From Oscillospiraceae bacterium (GTDB lineage: Bacteria > Bacillota > Clostridia > Oscillospirales > Oscillospiraceae), in NCBI GenBank assembly GCA_017416685.1, contig JAFQBN010000003.1, positions 62,001 to 126,000 of the forward strand: 64,000 bases of DNA, written 5' to 3'. Made by a program: the position numbers and the translations under genes. Below the pieces are notes generated by a model. It was given only the letters and a program-made list of their open reading frames with translations. It was not told the origin of the DNA and ran no database searches. Below are positions 36,540 through 44,731 of the stretch, piece after piece (within the stretch, counting starts at the first letter, position 1; the number at the start of each line of letters is the position of its first letter).

Positions 36540-36580
36540 AAAAAAACAAGAAAACAGGGAGCCATGTGGCTCCCTGTTTT
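36540..36580 (-). terminator. Terminator of the AT-rich lipoprotein gene
   Basis: AAAACAGGGAGCC / GGCTCCCTGTTTT stem, then CTTGTTTTTT on the minus strand. Confidence 0.9.
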
Positions 36581-36585
36581 GGTTT

Positions 36586-37197
36586 TTATTTTACTTCAAT
36601 CCATATAGTTTCCGTCTCGTATTTATCTATGTGATATTCAAACGTAATGTATTTGCAGGTGATGTTATCCATCGGCACCATATACAAATCATATTCCACG
36701 TCAGGATAGAGATCGTAAATATAGTTTCCACTTGTCTTATCAAAGAAATTGAAATATGTTTCCTGCATACTCATATCAAGGCCGTGCTTCAAGAAGCAAC
36801 CGCCTGAATCAGTGCGATCGCTAAGCTTTTCACTGTTGTTGCCTTTCACACATTCTATTTCAAAAGAAATTGAGTAGATTTCACTGCATGTAGAATTGTT
36901 TCTTTTTTCATAGATGCTTTTTGCTAAATCAAATTGGCTTGACGATAATTTATCAACCGTTACCGTGGTTTTATACATGTTGTTAAGTCCCATATCCACA
37001 GAAGAAAAAACAATTTTTTCGTTTAACGAATATGGATTTGAACGAGACCCCTTTGCGTTTTCTTTCCGCGGTGTTATGGGGGATTCTTTTTCGGTTTTTT
37101 GTGGCATATATCGGGATAAATCATCATCCTTATTTCCGCAAGCACACAAGGACAAGCACATCAAAAATGCCAAAATCAGGAATATTGCTTTTTTCAT
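36586..37197 (-). CDS. Lipoprotein of unknown function, AT-rich
   Basis: A 203-residue putative lipoprotein with a lysine-led signal peptide and lipobox LCAC (Cys20). The mature chain is polar and rich in Ser, Asn, Asp and Tyr, with Cys pairs, and has no recognised domain. The DNA is much richer in A/T than the GC-rich neighbours and uses codons such as AAA, AAT and TTT freely, suggesting recent transfer. ATG after AGAGGAGA. Three tRNA genes lie just upstream, a common insertion context, though no integrase is present. Confidence 0.7.
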   Translation of the reverse strand: MKKAIFLILAFLMCLSLCACGNKDDDLSRYMPQKTEKESPITPRKENAKGSRSNPYSLNEKIVFSSVDMGLNNMYKTTVTVDKLSSSQFDLAKSIYEKRNNSTCSEIYSISFEIECVKGNNSEKLSDRTDSGGCFLKHGLDMSMQETYFNFFDKTSGNYIYDLYPDVEYDLYMVPMDNITCKYITFEYHIDKYETETIWIEVK

Positions 37198-37225
37198 TTG
37201 TTTTTCTCCTCTCTAGAATAAAAAA

Positions 37226-37253
37226 GTGTGTAGCCCCAAATGGAGCCACACAC
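37226..37253. repeat. Hairpin upstream of the AT-rich lipoprotein
   Basis: GTGTGTAGC pairs with GCCACACAC (one G-U) around CCCAAATGGA. The arm TGTGTGGC recurs at 37278-37290 and 37374-37386, linking it to the nested repeat structure next to it. Confidence 0.55.
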
Positions 37254-37277
37254 CGAAAAACGCACGACTCCATTTGT

Positions 37278-37386
37278 TGCCACACAAATCTCTACCTTCC
37301 AATAGGGAACGCAAAGCGGAGGGTGCGTTTTTACCGAAATAAAAACACATCCCCTATCGGAAAGCGATTTATTGATTTGTGTGGCA
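37278..37386. repeat. Nested inverted-repeat structure
   Basis: An outer perfect 13-bp arm TGCCACACAAATC (37278-37290) pairs with 37374-37386. A second arm TTCCAATAGGG (37297-37307) pairs with CCCTATCGGAA (37352-37362, one mismatch). An inner AACGCA (37308-37313) pairs with TGCGTT (37324-37329). It could be a structured RNA, a leader of the minus-strand lipoprotein gene, or a MITE remnant. No reading frame is present here. Confidence 0.6.
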
Positions 37387-37516
37387 CAGTTATAGTATCA
37401 CACACAAACAAAAACTTCAATACAGCATCTTGATTTTTGGCATAAGTTAGACCTCTTGCTTTCCTTGATTTTTCAAAGGAAGGCAAGAGGGCTGACAACC
37501 TGCCGAAGAAAAGAGA
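37387..37516. other. AT-rich non-coding gap
   Basis: No gene is visible. A weak inverted repeat around CTTGCTTTCC and GGAAGGCAAG (37451-37487) is present. It separates the nested repeats from the tRNA terminator. Confidence 0.4.
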
Positions 37517-37549
37517 AAACCCTTGGAAACTCTATGTTTCCAAGGGTTT
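37517..37549 (-). terminator. Terminator of the tRNA cluster
   Basis: AAACCCTTGGAAAC / GTTTCCAAGGGTTT, a 14-bp perfect stem, followed by TTCTCTTTTC on the minus strand. Confidence 0.88.
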
Positions 37550-37624
37550 GGTGGAGACGACAGAACTCGAATCTGTGACCCCTTGCGTGTGAAGCAAGTG
37601 CTCTACCGGCTGAGCTACGCCTCC
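37549..37624 (-). tRNA. tRNA-Val(CAC)
   Basis: Cloverleaf with acceptor GGAGGCG/CGTCTCC, anticodon loop TTCACAC (anticodon CAC), T-loop GATTCGAGTTC and encoded CCA. It is last in the Met-Glu-Val tRNA cluster. Confidence 0.93.
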
Positions 37625-37648
37625 ATATGGAACGGCTGAGAAAAAAGG

Positions 37649-37723
37649 TGGTGACCCGGACGGGAATCGAACCCGTGTTACCGCCGTGAAAGGGCGGTGT
37701 CTTAACCGCTTGACCACCGGGCC
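37649..37723 (-). tRNA. tRNA-Glu(TTC)
   Basis: Acceptor GGCCCGG/CCGGGTC, D-arm GGTCAAGCGGTTAAGAC, anticodon loop CTTTCAC (anticodon TTC), encoded CCA. Confidence 0.95.
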
Positions 37724-37762
37724 GTTGAATAGGGCAGAAATACTGTCCTATGAAATTGTAAA

Positions 37763-37839
37763 TGGTAGCGGCACCTGGATTCGAACCGGGGACACTACGG
37801 GTATGAACCGTATGCTCTAGCCACCTGAGCTATGCCGCC
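37763..37839 (-). tRNA. tRNA-Met(CAT)
   Basis: Acceptor GGCGGCA/TGCCGCT, anticodon loop TTCATAC (anticodon CAT), encoded CCA. The first acceptor pair is G-U rather than the unpaired start of an initiator, so elongator Met is most likely; a lysidine-modified Ile tRNA is not excluded. Confidence 0.9.
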
Positions 37840-37966
37840 AAATAGACCCCGCAAAACAGGGCAAGGGTTAGTATAGCCGATTCAAACCGGAATGTCAACA
37901 AAAATTTCAAAACTTTTGCGAGTTTTTTCGGAAAGGCGGGGGAGAGGGGGTTCACACGCCGCGCCC

Positions 37967-38024
37967 CCCCTCATCCGCCATTTGCTGCGCAAATGCCACC
38001 TTCCCCCCCTGGTGGGGAAAGCTT
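37967..38024. repeat. Double-hairpin dispersed repeat, copy 2
   Basis: CCCCTCATCCG, then a hairpin GCATTTGC/GCAAATGC-like, ACC, then CTTCCCCCC-TGGT-GGGGAAAG. The first stem differs fully from copy 1 (8798-8852) yet still pairs, while the flanking CCTCATCCG and CCACCTTCCCCC are shared. Confidence 0.65.
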
Positions 38025-38050
38025 GAATGAGCGGCGGTATCCTGTGGGCG

Positions 38051-38083
38051 AAAAAACCGCCTCCCTCACAGGAGGGAGGCGGT
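38051..38083 (-). terminator. purL terminator
   Basis: ACCGCCTCCCT / AGGGAGGCGGT stem, then six T on the minus strand. Confidence 0.92.
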
Positions 38084-38098
38084 GGTGTTTGGGGAGGA

Positions 38099-41000
38099 TT
38101 ACTTGAAGTACTCGGCACCGGACTCGAACAGAGGCTGGTGCTTGTTGCCGGGGATGTTTACGCCGACAAAGTCGCCGCGGCGTTCCAGATGGCCCATTTT
38201 GCCGAAGACGCGGCCGTCGGGGGAGAAGATGCCCTCGATGGCCTGCATGGAGCCGTTAGGGTTGTGGGCGATGTCCATGGAGGGCTTGCCCGCCTCATCC
38301 ACGTACTGGGTGGCCACCTGACCGTTGGCGATCAGGCGGTCGATGACCTCCTTGGGACCGACGAAGCGGCCCTCGCCGTGGGAGATGGGGATGGTGTGCA
38401 GATCGTCCACGTTGGACTTGAGCATCCAGGGGGACTGGACGCTGGCCACGCGGGTGGTGACGTAGCGGGACTGGTGGCGGCCGATGAGGTTGTAGGTCAG
38501 GGTGGGGCAGGTGTCGTCCATGGGGCAGATCTCACCGAAGGGGACAAGACCCAGCTTGACCAGCGCCTGGAAGCCGTTGCAGATACCCAGCATCAGGCCG
38601 TCACGGTTCTTCAAAAGGTCCATAATTGCGTCGCTCAGGGCGGGGGAGCGCAGGAAGGAAGCAATGAACTTGCCGGAACCCTCGGGTTCGTCGCCGCCGG
38701 AGAAGCCGCCGGGCAGGACCACCATCTGAGCGGAGCGGATGGCGGACTCCAGCGCCTTGGCAGACTCGGCCAGGAATTCGGTGGTCAGGTTGCGGACCAC
38801 CACGATCTCGGGGGCGATACCGGCGCGCTCGCAGGCCCGGGCGGTGTCGTATTCGCAGTTGGTGCCGGGGAAGACGGGGATGATTGCCTTGGGGCGGGCG
38901 ATGCGGCTCTTGGCGACGATGGGGGCGCGCTTGTCGCAGGAGGGGGCGGCCACGGCCTCGGCCTCGCCGGCACGGGTGGCGTACACGCCCTCCAGCACGT
39001 CCTCGTTCAGCTTGAGCAGTTCCTCGATGGAAACGGCCTCGCCGGGCAGGGCGATGAAGGGGGCCTCGGTGGTCTCACCGATGCGCTTGGCGCAGTCACA
39101 GCCGATGTCCTCGGTCAGCTCGGCCACGATGGCGCCGGGGCAGGAGGCATACCAGGGGGCATCCTCCAGACCGGCCTGGAAGCCGATGCGGTTGCCGAAG
39201 GACATGTTCATCACGGCCTCGGCCACGCCGTTCTCCACGGCCCAGGCGGCCTTGACCTTGCCGGCGGTGTGCAGGTCGTGGAAGCACTCCCAGGCGGTCT
39301 TGCTGTCGGCGGTGTGGAAGAGATAGACGGGGTTGCCCGCCTTCTTGAACTCGGTGGACAGGACCTTGTCCGCCTTCACGGGGGCAATGGCGAAGGAAAT
39401 GAGGGTGGGGGGAACATCCATGTCGAGGAAAGAACCGGACATGGAGTCTTTGCCGCCGATGGCGGCAGCACCCAGCTCCAGCTGGGCATCCAGAGCGCCC
39501 AGCAGGGCGGAGAAGGGCTTGCCCCAGCGCTCAGGCTCGGTGCGCAGCTTCTCAAAGAACTCCTGGAAGGTCAGGTAAGCCTTGCGGTAGTCGCCGCCGG
39601 CGGCCACCAGCTTGGCCATGGAGGTATAGACACTGGCGCGGGCGCCGGCATAGGGGTCCACGCAGGTCAGCTCGGGATCGAAGCCCCAGGACATGATGCT
39701 GGCCTGATCGGTCTCCTGACCGGGCAGGACAGGGAACAGGGCGGCCATGGCCTGAGCGGGGGTGGTCTGAGTCGCACCGCCGAAGGGCATCAGCACGCTG
39801 CCGGCGCCGATAGAGCCGTCAAACCGCTCGGTCAGGCCGCGGCGGCTGGCGCACTTCAGGCTGCCTGCCATCTCGCGCAGGTTGGCAAAGCGGGGGGCGG
39901 TCATGGGGGCGCGGTCCTTGGCGGACACGGACACGGCGGCGTGCTTGACCGCGCCGTTGGTGTTCAGGAACGCGCGGGACAGGTCGGCGATCTTGGCGCC
40001 CTTCCAGTGCATGACCATGCGGGGGGACTCGGTGACCACGGCCACGCGGTAGGCTTCCAGATTCTCGGCCTGGGCGGCGGCGATGAATTTATCGGCATCC
40101 TCGGGGGCGACGACCACGGCCATGCGCTCCTGAGACTCGGAAATGGCCAGCTCGGTGCCGTCCAGACCGTCGTACTTCTTGCGCACGGCGTCCAGGTCGA
40201 TGGTCAGACCGTCAGCCAGCTCGCCAATGGCCACGGAAACGCCGCCGGCGCCGAAGTCGTTGCAGCGCTTGATCAGGCGGGTGACTTCGCCGTTGCGGAA
40301 CAGGCGCTGGATCTTGCGCTCCTCGGGGGCGTTGCCCTTCTGCACTTCGGAGGCCATGGTGGTCAGGGACTTCATGTTGTGGCTCTTGGAGGAGCCGGTG
40401 GCGCCGCCGATGCCGTCGCGGCCGGTGCGGCCGCCCAGCAGTACCACCACGTCACCGGGAGCGGGCCGCTCGCGGCGGACGTTCTCGGCGGGGGCGGCAC
40501 CGATGACGGCGCCGCACTCCAGACGCTTGGCGATGAAGCCGTCGTGATAGACCTCGGCCACGTGACCGGTGGCAAGGCCGATCTGGTTGCCGTAGGAGGA
40601 GTAACCGGCGGCTGCGGTGGTGGCCAGCTTGCGCTGGGGCAGCTTGCCGGGAGTGGTCTTGTCAAAGGGGACACGGGGGTCGCCGCCGCCGGTCACGCGC
40701 ATGGCCTGATGGACATAGACACGGCCGGACAGGGGGTCACGGATACAGCCGCCGATACAGGTGGCGGCACCACCGAAGGGCTCGATCTCCGTGGGGTGGT
40801 TGTGGGTCTCGTTCTTGAACATGAGCAGCCAGTCCTGCTCCTTGCCGTCTACGGTGGCGGGGACGTGGATGGAGCAGGCGTTGATCTCCTCACTCTCGTC
40901 CAGCTCGGGCAGCAGGCCGCGCTTTTTCAGAGTCTTGCCGCCAATGGTGGCCAGATCCATCAGGGTCTGGGGGCGCTTGGCGGCCTTTTCCTCGCCGTAG

Positions 41001-41779
41001 ACCTCCACACGGGCGGCCAGATACCGCTCGTAAGCGGCCTTGACATCGGGATCGGCGATATCCACATTGTCGATGTGGGTGGAGAAGGTGGTGTGACGGC
41101 AGTGGTCGGACCAATAGGTGTCCACCAGACGCACCTCGGTAATGGTGGGGTCGCGCTTTTCCTCGTCACGGAAATAGGCCTGCAGGAACTTCAGATCGTC
41201 CAGATCCATGGCAAGGCCCAGCTTGTTCAAAAGGTCGGCGAGACCCGCCTCGTCCAGACAAATGAAGCCGTCTACGGTGGCCACGGAGGTGGGGGCATCA
41301 TAGGTGCGCTCCAGAGTGTCGGGCTTGTCCATGGAGGCTTCGCGGCACTCCACGGGGTTGATGAGGTAGCCGCGGATCTTGTCCATATCGGCAACGGACA
41401 GCTCGCCCTCCAGCACATAGACGCGGGCGAAAGCGATCAGGGGACGGTCCACGCCGGCCATGAGCTGGATGCACTGGGCGCAGGAGTCGGCGCGCTGGTC
41501 GAACTGACCGGGCAGCGCCTCCACCGCCAGCAGGGTGTGGGCCACGGCGGGGACGGGGAACTGTTCCTCATAAACACTGTCTACCTGCGGCTCGGAAAAT
41601 ACAATGCCCTTGGCCTGTTCATACACGGCGGGGTCAATGTGGTCGGCATCGTAGCGGTTGAGGATGTCGACCCGCTTCAGAGCGGTGACACCCAACTGCT
41701 CACGCAGCTGACGGCACAGACCCTGAGCCTCTACGTCGAAGCCGGGGCGCTTTTGGGAGTAGCAGCGAAAAACACTCAT
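38099..41779 (-). CDS. purL: Phosphoribosylformylglycinamidine synthase, single-chain
   Basis: A 1226-residue FGAM synthase, step 4 of purine biosynthesis (FGAR + Gln + ATP to FGAM). The long form fuses PurL and the PurQ glutaminase. Visible are VDTYWSDHCRHTTF (about 220-233), NETHNHPTEIEPFGGAATCIGG (about 300-320, cited in part), IGGKDSMSGSF and the C-terminal glutaminase with Cys in LGICNGFQALVKLG and the His-Gly-Glu block ISHGEGRF. The second ATG (41779) is chosen because GGAGGA is 7 nt upstream; the first (41785) is only 1 nt away. It follows pgeF by 33 nt. Confidence 0.96.
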   Translation of the reverse strand: MSVFRCYSQKRPGFDVEAQGLCRQLREQLGVTALKRVDILNRYDADHIDPAVYEQAKGIVFSEPQVDSVYEEQFPVPAVAHTLLAVEALPGQFDQRADSCAQCIQLMAGVDRPLIAFARVYVLEGELSVADMDKIRGYLINPVECREASMDKPDTLERTYDAPTSVATVDGFICLDEAGLADLLNKLGLAMDLDDLKFLQAYFRDEEKRDPTITEVRLVDTYWSDHCRHTTFSTHIDNVDIADPDVKAAYERYLAARVEVYGEEKAAKRPQTLMDLATIGGKTLKKRGLLPELDESEEINACSIHVPATVDGKEQDWLLMFKNETHNHPTEIEPFGGAATCIGGCIRDPLSGRVYVHQAMRVTGGGDPRVPFDKTTPGKLPQRKLATTAAAGYSSYGNQIGLATGHVAEVYHDGFIAKRLECGAVIGAAPAENVRRERPAPGDVVVLLGGRTGRDGIGGATGSSKSHNMKSLTTMASEVQKGNAPEERKIQRLFRNGEVTRLIKRCNDFGAGGVSVAIGELADGLTIDLDAVRKKYDGLDGTELAISESQERMAVVVAPEDADKFIAAAQAENLEAYRVAVVTESPRMVMHWKGAKIADLSRAFLNTNGAVKHAAVSVSAKDRAPMTAPRFANLREMAGSLKCASRRGLTERFDGSIGAGSVLMPFGGATQTTPAQAMAALFPVLPGQETDQASIMSWGFDPELTCVDPYAGARASVYTSMAKLVAAGGDYRKAYLTFQEFFEKLRTEPERWGKPFSALLGALDAQLELGAAAIGGKDSMSGSFLDMDVPPTLISFAIAPVKADKVLSTEFKKAGNPVYLFHTADSKTAWECFHDLHTAGKVKAAWAVENGVAEAVMNMSFGNRIGFQAGLEDAPWYASCPGAIVAELTEDIGCDCAKRIGETTEAPFIALPGEAVSIEELLKLNEDVLEGVYATRAGEAEAVAAPSCDKRAPIVAKSRIARPKAIIPVFPGTNCEYDTARACERAGIAPEIVVVRNLTTEFLAESAKALESAIRSAQMVVLPGGFSGGDEPEGSGKFIASFLRSPALSDAIMDLLKNRDGLMLGICNGFQALVKLGLVPFGEICPMDDTCPTLTYNLIGRHQSRYVTTRVASVQSPWMLKSNVDDLHTIPISHGEGRFVGPKEVIDRLIANGQVATQYVDEAGKPSMDIAHNPNGSMQAIEGIFSPDGRVFGKMGHLERRGDFVGVNIPGNKHQPLFESGAEYFK

Positions 41780-41812
41780 GTCCATTCCTCCATATATCTG
41801 TAAATCTTTTTC

Positions 41813-42625
41813 TCAAAGCAGTTGTATCATAGCGGCCATGCTGCCCCGGGCATTGCCGACCAGCCGGTGGGACCAGAAAAGGTCCGGACGGCAGGCGGTG
41901 CAGTGGTCGGATATGTCGATGTGATTGCCGGTCAGCCCGGCATTGTGCAGGCTCCCGGCGATGATGCCCCGCAGGTCCACCCGGAAGTGGCCCGGGCCGT
42001 CGGGCCGGATGAAGGGAGCAGCCGCGCTGCCGTAGGTTTCCAGCATGGCATCGGGGACTTCTTTTTGGGTCTGGAAACAGCATCCGCCGATGGCCGGGCC
42101 GATAGCGGCGATGATGTTCTCCTGCCGGCTGCCGAAGCGGTCAGCCATGACCTGCACCGCTTTGGGTACGATGGCCATGGCGGTGGAGCGCCAGCCGGAG
42201 TGGACGGCGGCCACACAGCGGGCAACCGGGTCGTAGAGCAGTACCGGCACGCAGTCGGCGGTGAAGACGGTCAGGCACAGACCGGGAACGTTGGTCACAA
42301 GGCCGTCCGCCTCATAAGGGGCGGGTTCACACAGGGCGACGCCCAAGTCTGCTTCGGTGACGACATGGATGTTGGCGGTGTGGATCTGCCGGCTTTTGAT
42401 CACGCGGTCATGGTCGGCGCCGATGGCGGCGCAGAACCGGCGGTAGTTTTCCGCCACCCGGGCGGGGTCGTCCCCGCGGTTGTAGCCCAGATCCAAGCTG
42501 TCGAAGGGGGCGGAACTGACGCCGCCCAGACGGGTGGAGAACCCGTGGGCGATGCCGCCTGCCGCGGTCAGCAGGGTGCTGGACAGATGGGGAACAGGGT
42601 GGGACGAGTCAAGAATAACAGACAA
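41813..42625 (-). CDS. pgeF: YfiH/PgeF laccase-domain protein
   Basis: A 270-residue PgeF/YfiH-family protein. The metal-binding His-Cys-His set is in KSRQIHTANIHVV, FTADCVPVLLYD (about 122-133) and AAVHSGWRSTAMAIV (about 142-156), with the N-terminal HGFSTRLGGVS. The family includes purine nucleoside phosphorylase/adenosine deaminase activity and, in E. coli, editing of peptidoglycan precursors. TTG at 42625 is taken as start since GGGAGGG lies 6 nt upstream and no ATG fits. It is co-directional with purL (33 nt gap), compatible with purine salvage. Confidence 0.88.
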   Translation of the reverse strand: MSVILDSSHPVPHLSSTLLTAAGGIAHGFSTRLGGVSSAPFDSLDLGYNRGDDPARVAENYRRFCAAIGADHDRVIKSRQIHTANIHVVTEADLGVALCEPAPYEADGLVTNVPGLCLTVFTADCVPVLLYDPVARCVAAVHSGWRSTAMAIVPKAVQVMADRFGSRQENIIAAIGPAIGGCCFQTQKEVPDAMLETYGSAAAPFIRPDGPGHFRVDLRGIIAGSLHNAGLTGNHIDISDHCTACRPDLFWSHRLVGNARGSMAAMIQLL

Positions 42626-42664
42626 GAAAGGCCCTCCCAACGATCAGTTTGAAAATCAACCTTT

Positions 42665-42693
42665 ATTTTATAATAAAAGTGTCGTTCTGACAA
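42665..42693 (-). promoter_or_regulatory. Promoter of pgeF-purL
   Basis: TTGTCA (42693-42688), 17 bases, TAAAAT (42670-42665) on the minus strand. Confidence 0.6.
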
Positions 42694-42757
42694 GCGGTTG
42701 AAACGGAAAAATGCGGAGGAATTTACCCGGGAGAATGGGTGATGATACCCAAAAGGT

Positions 42758-43528
42758 TCATACGTAGTCCCACATACCCCGGACGGACACTTCACCGGCA
42801 TTCAGGGCGGCGACGGAGCCGTCCTCATAGCGGACCTGCAGGCGGAAGTGATCGTCGATGCCCTCGGCCACGGCGGGGGTGGCCCCGTCGGGGGAGAGAA
42901 CACGGACATTTTGGCCCAAAGTAACGCAATCGGCACGATACTGGGACAAATACTTCTGCCGGTCATGAGGGAAGCTCCGGTACATCTCGTCCAACGCGGC
43001 GATGATGCAGCGGGTAAGGGTGTCGCGGTCAAAATCCTGACCCAGCCACAGGGACACAGAGGTTGCCATGTCCCGCAGTTCCGGGTCAAAATCCTCGCGC
43101 CTGTGCGACAGGTTGATGCCGATGCCGACCACCACGTGGGACAGGGTGCCGTCGGGGTTCAGGGCAAGCTCGGTCAAGATGCCGCCCAGTTTGCGTCTGT
43201 CGGCGATCAAATCGTTGATCCACTTGACCTTCGGGCGTTTGCCACAGGCGGCCTCAATGCCGTCGCACACGGCCACGGCGGTCCAGGCGGTCAGCTCCGG
43301 CACGTCGATGGCAGGCAGGTTGGGGCGCACAAGCACGGACATGTACAGACCAAGGCCCCCGGTGGATTGAAAGCTGCGGCCTCGGCGGCCCCGGCCGGCG
43401 GTCTGCCGGTCGGCAATGACCACAAGGCCCTCCTGCGCGCCGTTGGCAGCAAGGGACATCAGATATGTGTTGGTGGAGTCGATGCTGTCCAGCCGGATAA
43501 TTTCCCGGCCGATGATGGGTCGGTCCAT
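42758..43528 (-). CDS. birA: Biotin-protein ligase
   Basis: A 256-residue biotin-[acetyl-CoA-carboxylase] ligase that makes biotinyl-AMP and biotinylates carboxylase domains. Motifs: DSTNTYL (about 17-23), the biotin loop TAGRGRRGRSFQS (about 43-55), KWINDL (about 99-105) and KLGGILTE. No N-terminal HTH is present, so it is the monofunctional type and not a repressor. The C-terminal SH3-like domain has VSVRGMWDYV. ATG follows GGGAGG. Probably monocistronic. Confidence 0.94.
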   Translation of the reverse strand: MDRPIIGREIIRLDSIDSTNTYLMSLAANGAQEGLVVIADRQTAGRGRRGRSFQSTGGLGLYMSVLVRPNLPAIDVPELTAWTAVAVCDGIEAACGKRPKVKWINDLIADRRKLGGILTELALNPDGTLSHVVVGIGINLSHRREDFDPELRDMATSVSLWLGQDFDRDTLTRCIIAALDEMYRSFPHDRQKYLSQYRADCVTLGQNVRVLSPDGATPAVAEGIDDHFRLQVRYEDGSVAALNAGEVSVRGMWDYV

Positions 43529-43645
43529 GGACTTCCTCCCGTTGAACGATTTGGTACGCTACCATTATAAAACATTTCCGTTCCGCCGTCCAGCGGTATA
43601 TTCAAAGGCCCTGTCCCATAAAGTGAAAGGAAAGGAGTGAGGAAA

Positions 43646-43933
43646 ATGGCATACGATACTCAGACCATGCAGGAGGGGATGCACCGCCTGACTCTGGAGG
43701 ACCGGAACCGGCTGACGGTCAGCGGGGTGGAGGAAGTGGAGAGCTTTGACGAGAGCGGCATCGTCATGGTCACCGGACAGGGGACACTGGTGGTGCGGGG
43801 CAGCGGTCTGCACATTGAGCAGCTGAGCGTGGACGGCGGACAGCTGCGGGTGGAAGGACAGGTAGACTGCCTGACTTATGAGGACACGGGCAGCCGGGGC
43901 GGAGGCGGTTTCTTCAGCCGGTTGCTGCGGTAA
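43646..43933 (+). CDS. yabP: YabP/YqfC-family sporulation protein
   Basis: A 95-residue YabP homologue needed for spore cortex/coat assembly with YabQ (known in Bacillus). The family pattern HRLTLEDRNRLTVSGVEEVE (12-31) and LVVRGSGLHIEQLSVDGGQL (about 48-67) are clear. ATG follows AAAGGAG at 8 nt. yabQ begins directly at the next base after the stop, so they are coupled. It would be expressed from a sporulation sigma factor, whose site I could not define. Confidence 0.92.
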   Translation: MAYDTQTMQEGMHRLTLEDRNRLTVSGVEEVESFDESGIVMVTGQGTLVVRGSGLHIEQLSVDGGQLRVEGQVDCLTYEDTGSRGGGGFFSRLLR

Positions 43934-44638
43934 ATGGAGATCGATGTGGCCCGGCAGGGGTGGGCGATGCTGCAATCCCTGCTGCTGGGGGGCGGCGCGG
44001 GGTTGGCGTATGACCTTTCGCGGGTGCTGCGGGTACGGATGAAAATACGGGGACTGGGTGCGCTGCTGGACCTGCTGTTCTGGTTTGGTCTGACTGTGGT
44101 GCTGTTCCTGTGGTCGCTGGAGGCGTGGGGCGGCCGGGTACGGATGTACGGAGCTGCGGGGATGCTGGCAGGCGGGGTGATCTACTTTCGGTTTCTCAGC
44201 CCGTGGGTGCTGCGTTTGGCCTACCGCGGGGCGGATCTGGTGGAATTTTTGGTTCGTTTGGTACTTCTGCCCATGAAAGGGGTCTTTTTCCTGCTGAAAA
44301 AACTCGAAATTTTTGCAAAAAATAGCTTTTCTTATGGCTGCAAATGGTATAAAATAAGGAAGCTGAATTGGGAAAGCCGCCGCAGAGCGGCGCACAGGAA
44401 CGGAGGTGGCTGTCATGCAGGTGAAACGGGCGGGACTTTTGACCAAGATCGTGGTACTGGCACTGCTGATCTACATGGCCACGGCACTGCTGGACCTGCG
44501 GGGCAAGCTGCAGGACTACCGGGCCGAGCAGGCAGCCCTTTCCGCACAGGTGGCTCAGGTACAGCAGGAAAACGCCGAGCTGTCCCACGCGGTGGAACAC
44601 AAGGACGATCCCGACGTGCTGGAGCAGGTGGCCCGTGA
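43934..44638 (+). CDS. yabQ: YabQ-like spore cortex protein, C-terminus overruns next gene
   Basis: Reads as 234 residues. Positions 1-125 are a plausible YabQ: hydrophobic segments near 10-28, 42-66, 72-92 and 98-120. From about residue 150 the translation becomes Gly/Arg/Thr-rich and is simply the divIC region in another frame, overlapping that gene by 224 nt. A lost stop codon or an upstream frameshift is likely; homologues would be expected to end near 44380. The YabQ role is in the mother cell during cortex formation. Confidence 0.75.
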   Translation: MEIDVARQGWAMLQSLLLGGGAGLAYDLSRVLRVRMKIRGLGALLDLLFWFGLTVVLFLWSLEAWGGRVRMYGAAGMLAGGVIYFRFLSPWVLRLAYRGADLVEFLVRLVLLPMKGVFFLLKKLEIFAKNSFSYGCKWYKIRKLNWESRRRAAHRNGGGCHAGETGGTFDQDRGTGTADLHGHGTAGPAGQAAGLPGRAGSPFRTGGSGTAGKRRAVPRGGTQGRSRRAGAGGP

Positions 44639-44690
44639 CAAGGGCTTTGTCTACGCGCAGGAGCGGGTGTTCGTGGATCCCACCAACTGA
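44415..44690 (+). CDS. divIC: Septum formation initiator, DivIC/FtsB type
   Basis: A 91-residue single-pass division protein. A short cytoplasmic head, one membrane helix (about 9-26) and an extracytoplasmic coiled coil (QDYRAEQAALSAQVAQVQQE, about 34-53) match DivIC/FtsB; the tail has DPDVLEQVARDKGFVY. It stabilises the FtsL-FtsQ/DivIB subcomplex at the septum. ATG follows GGAGG at 8 nt. The position between yabQ and yabR is the same as in Bacillus. Confidence 0.9.
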   Translation: MQVKRAGLLTKIVVLALLIYMATALLDLRGKLQDYRAEQAALSAQVAQVQQENAELSHAVEHKDDPDVLEQVARDKGFVYAQERVFVDPTN

Positions 44691-44731
44691 TCGTGTCCCA
44701 ATATATATTACAGAGGGGTTTTAAGTAAGCT

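Noticed and set aside
36586..37839. tRNA-associated integrative element
   Set aside because: The AT-rich gene next to the tRNA cluster invites this, but no integrase, no duplicated tRNA 3' end and no second attachment site were found.
38027..41803. A 1258-codon open frame on the plus strand opposite purL
   Set aside because: It is a mirror of the strong codon bias of purL; the translation is low-complexity (Gly, Val, His, Gln rich) with no domain, no ribosome site and includes the terminator region.
44348..44353. TATAAA before divIC as an internal promoter
   Set aside because: No acceptable -35 at 16-18 bases (GCTTTT region); likely coincidental AT-rich sequence within the yabQ end.
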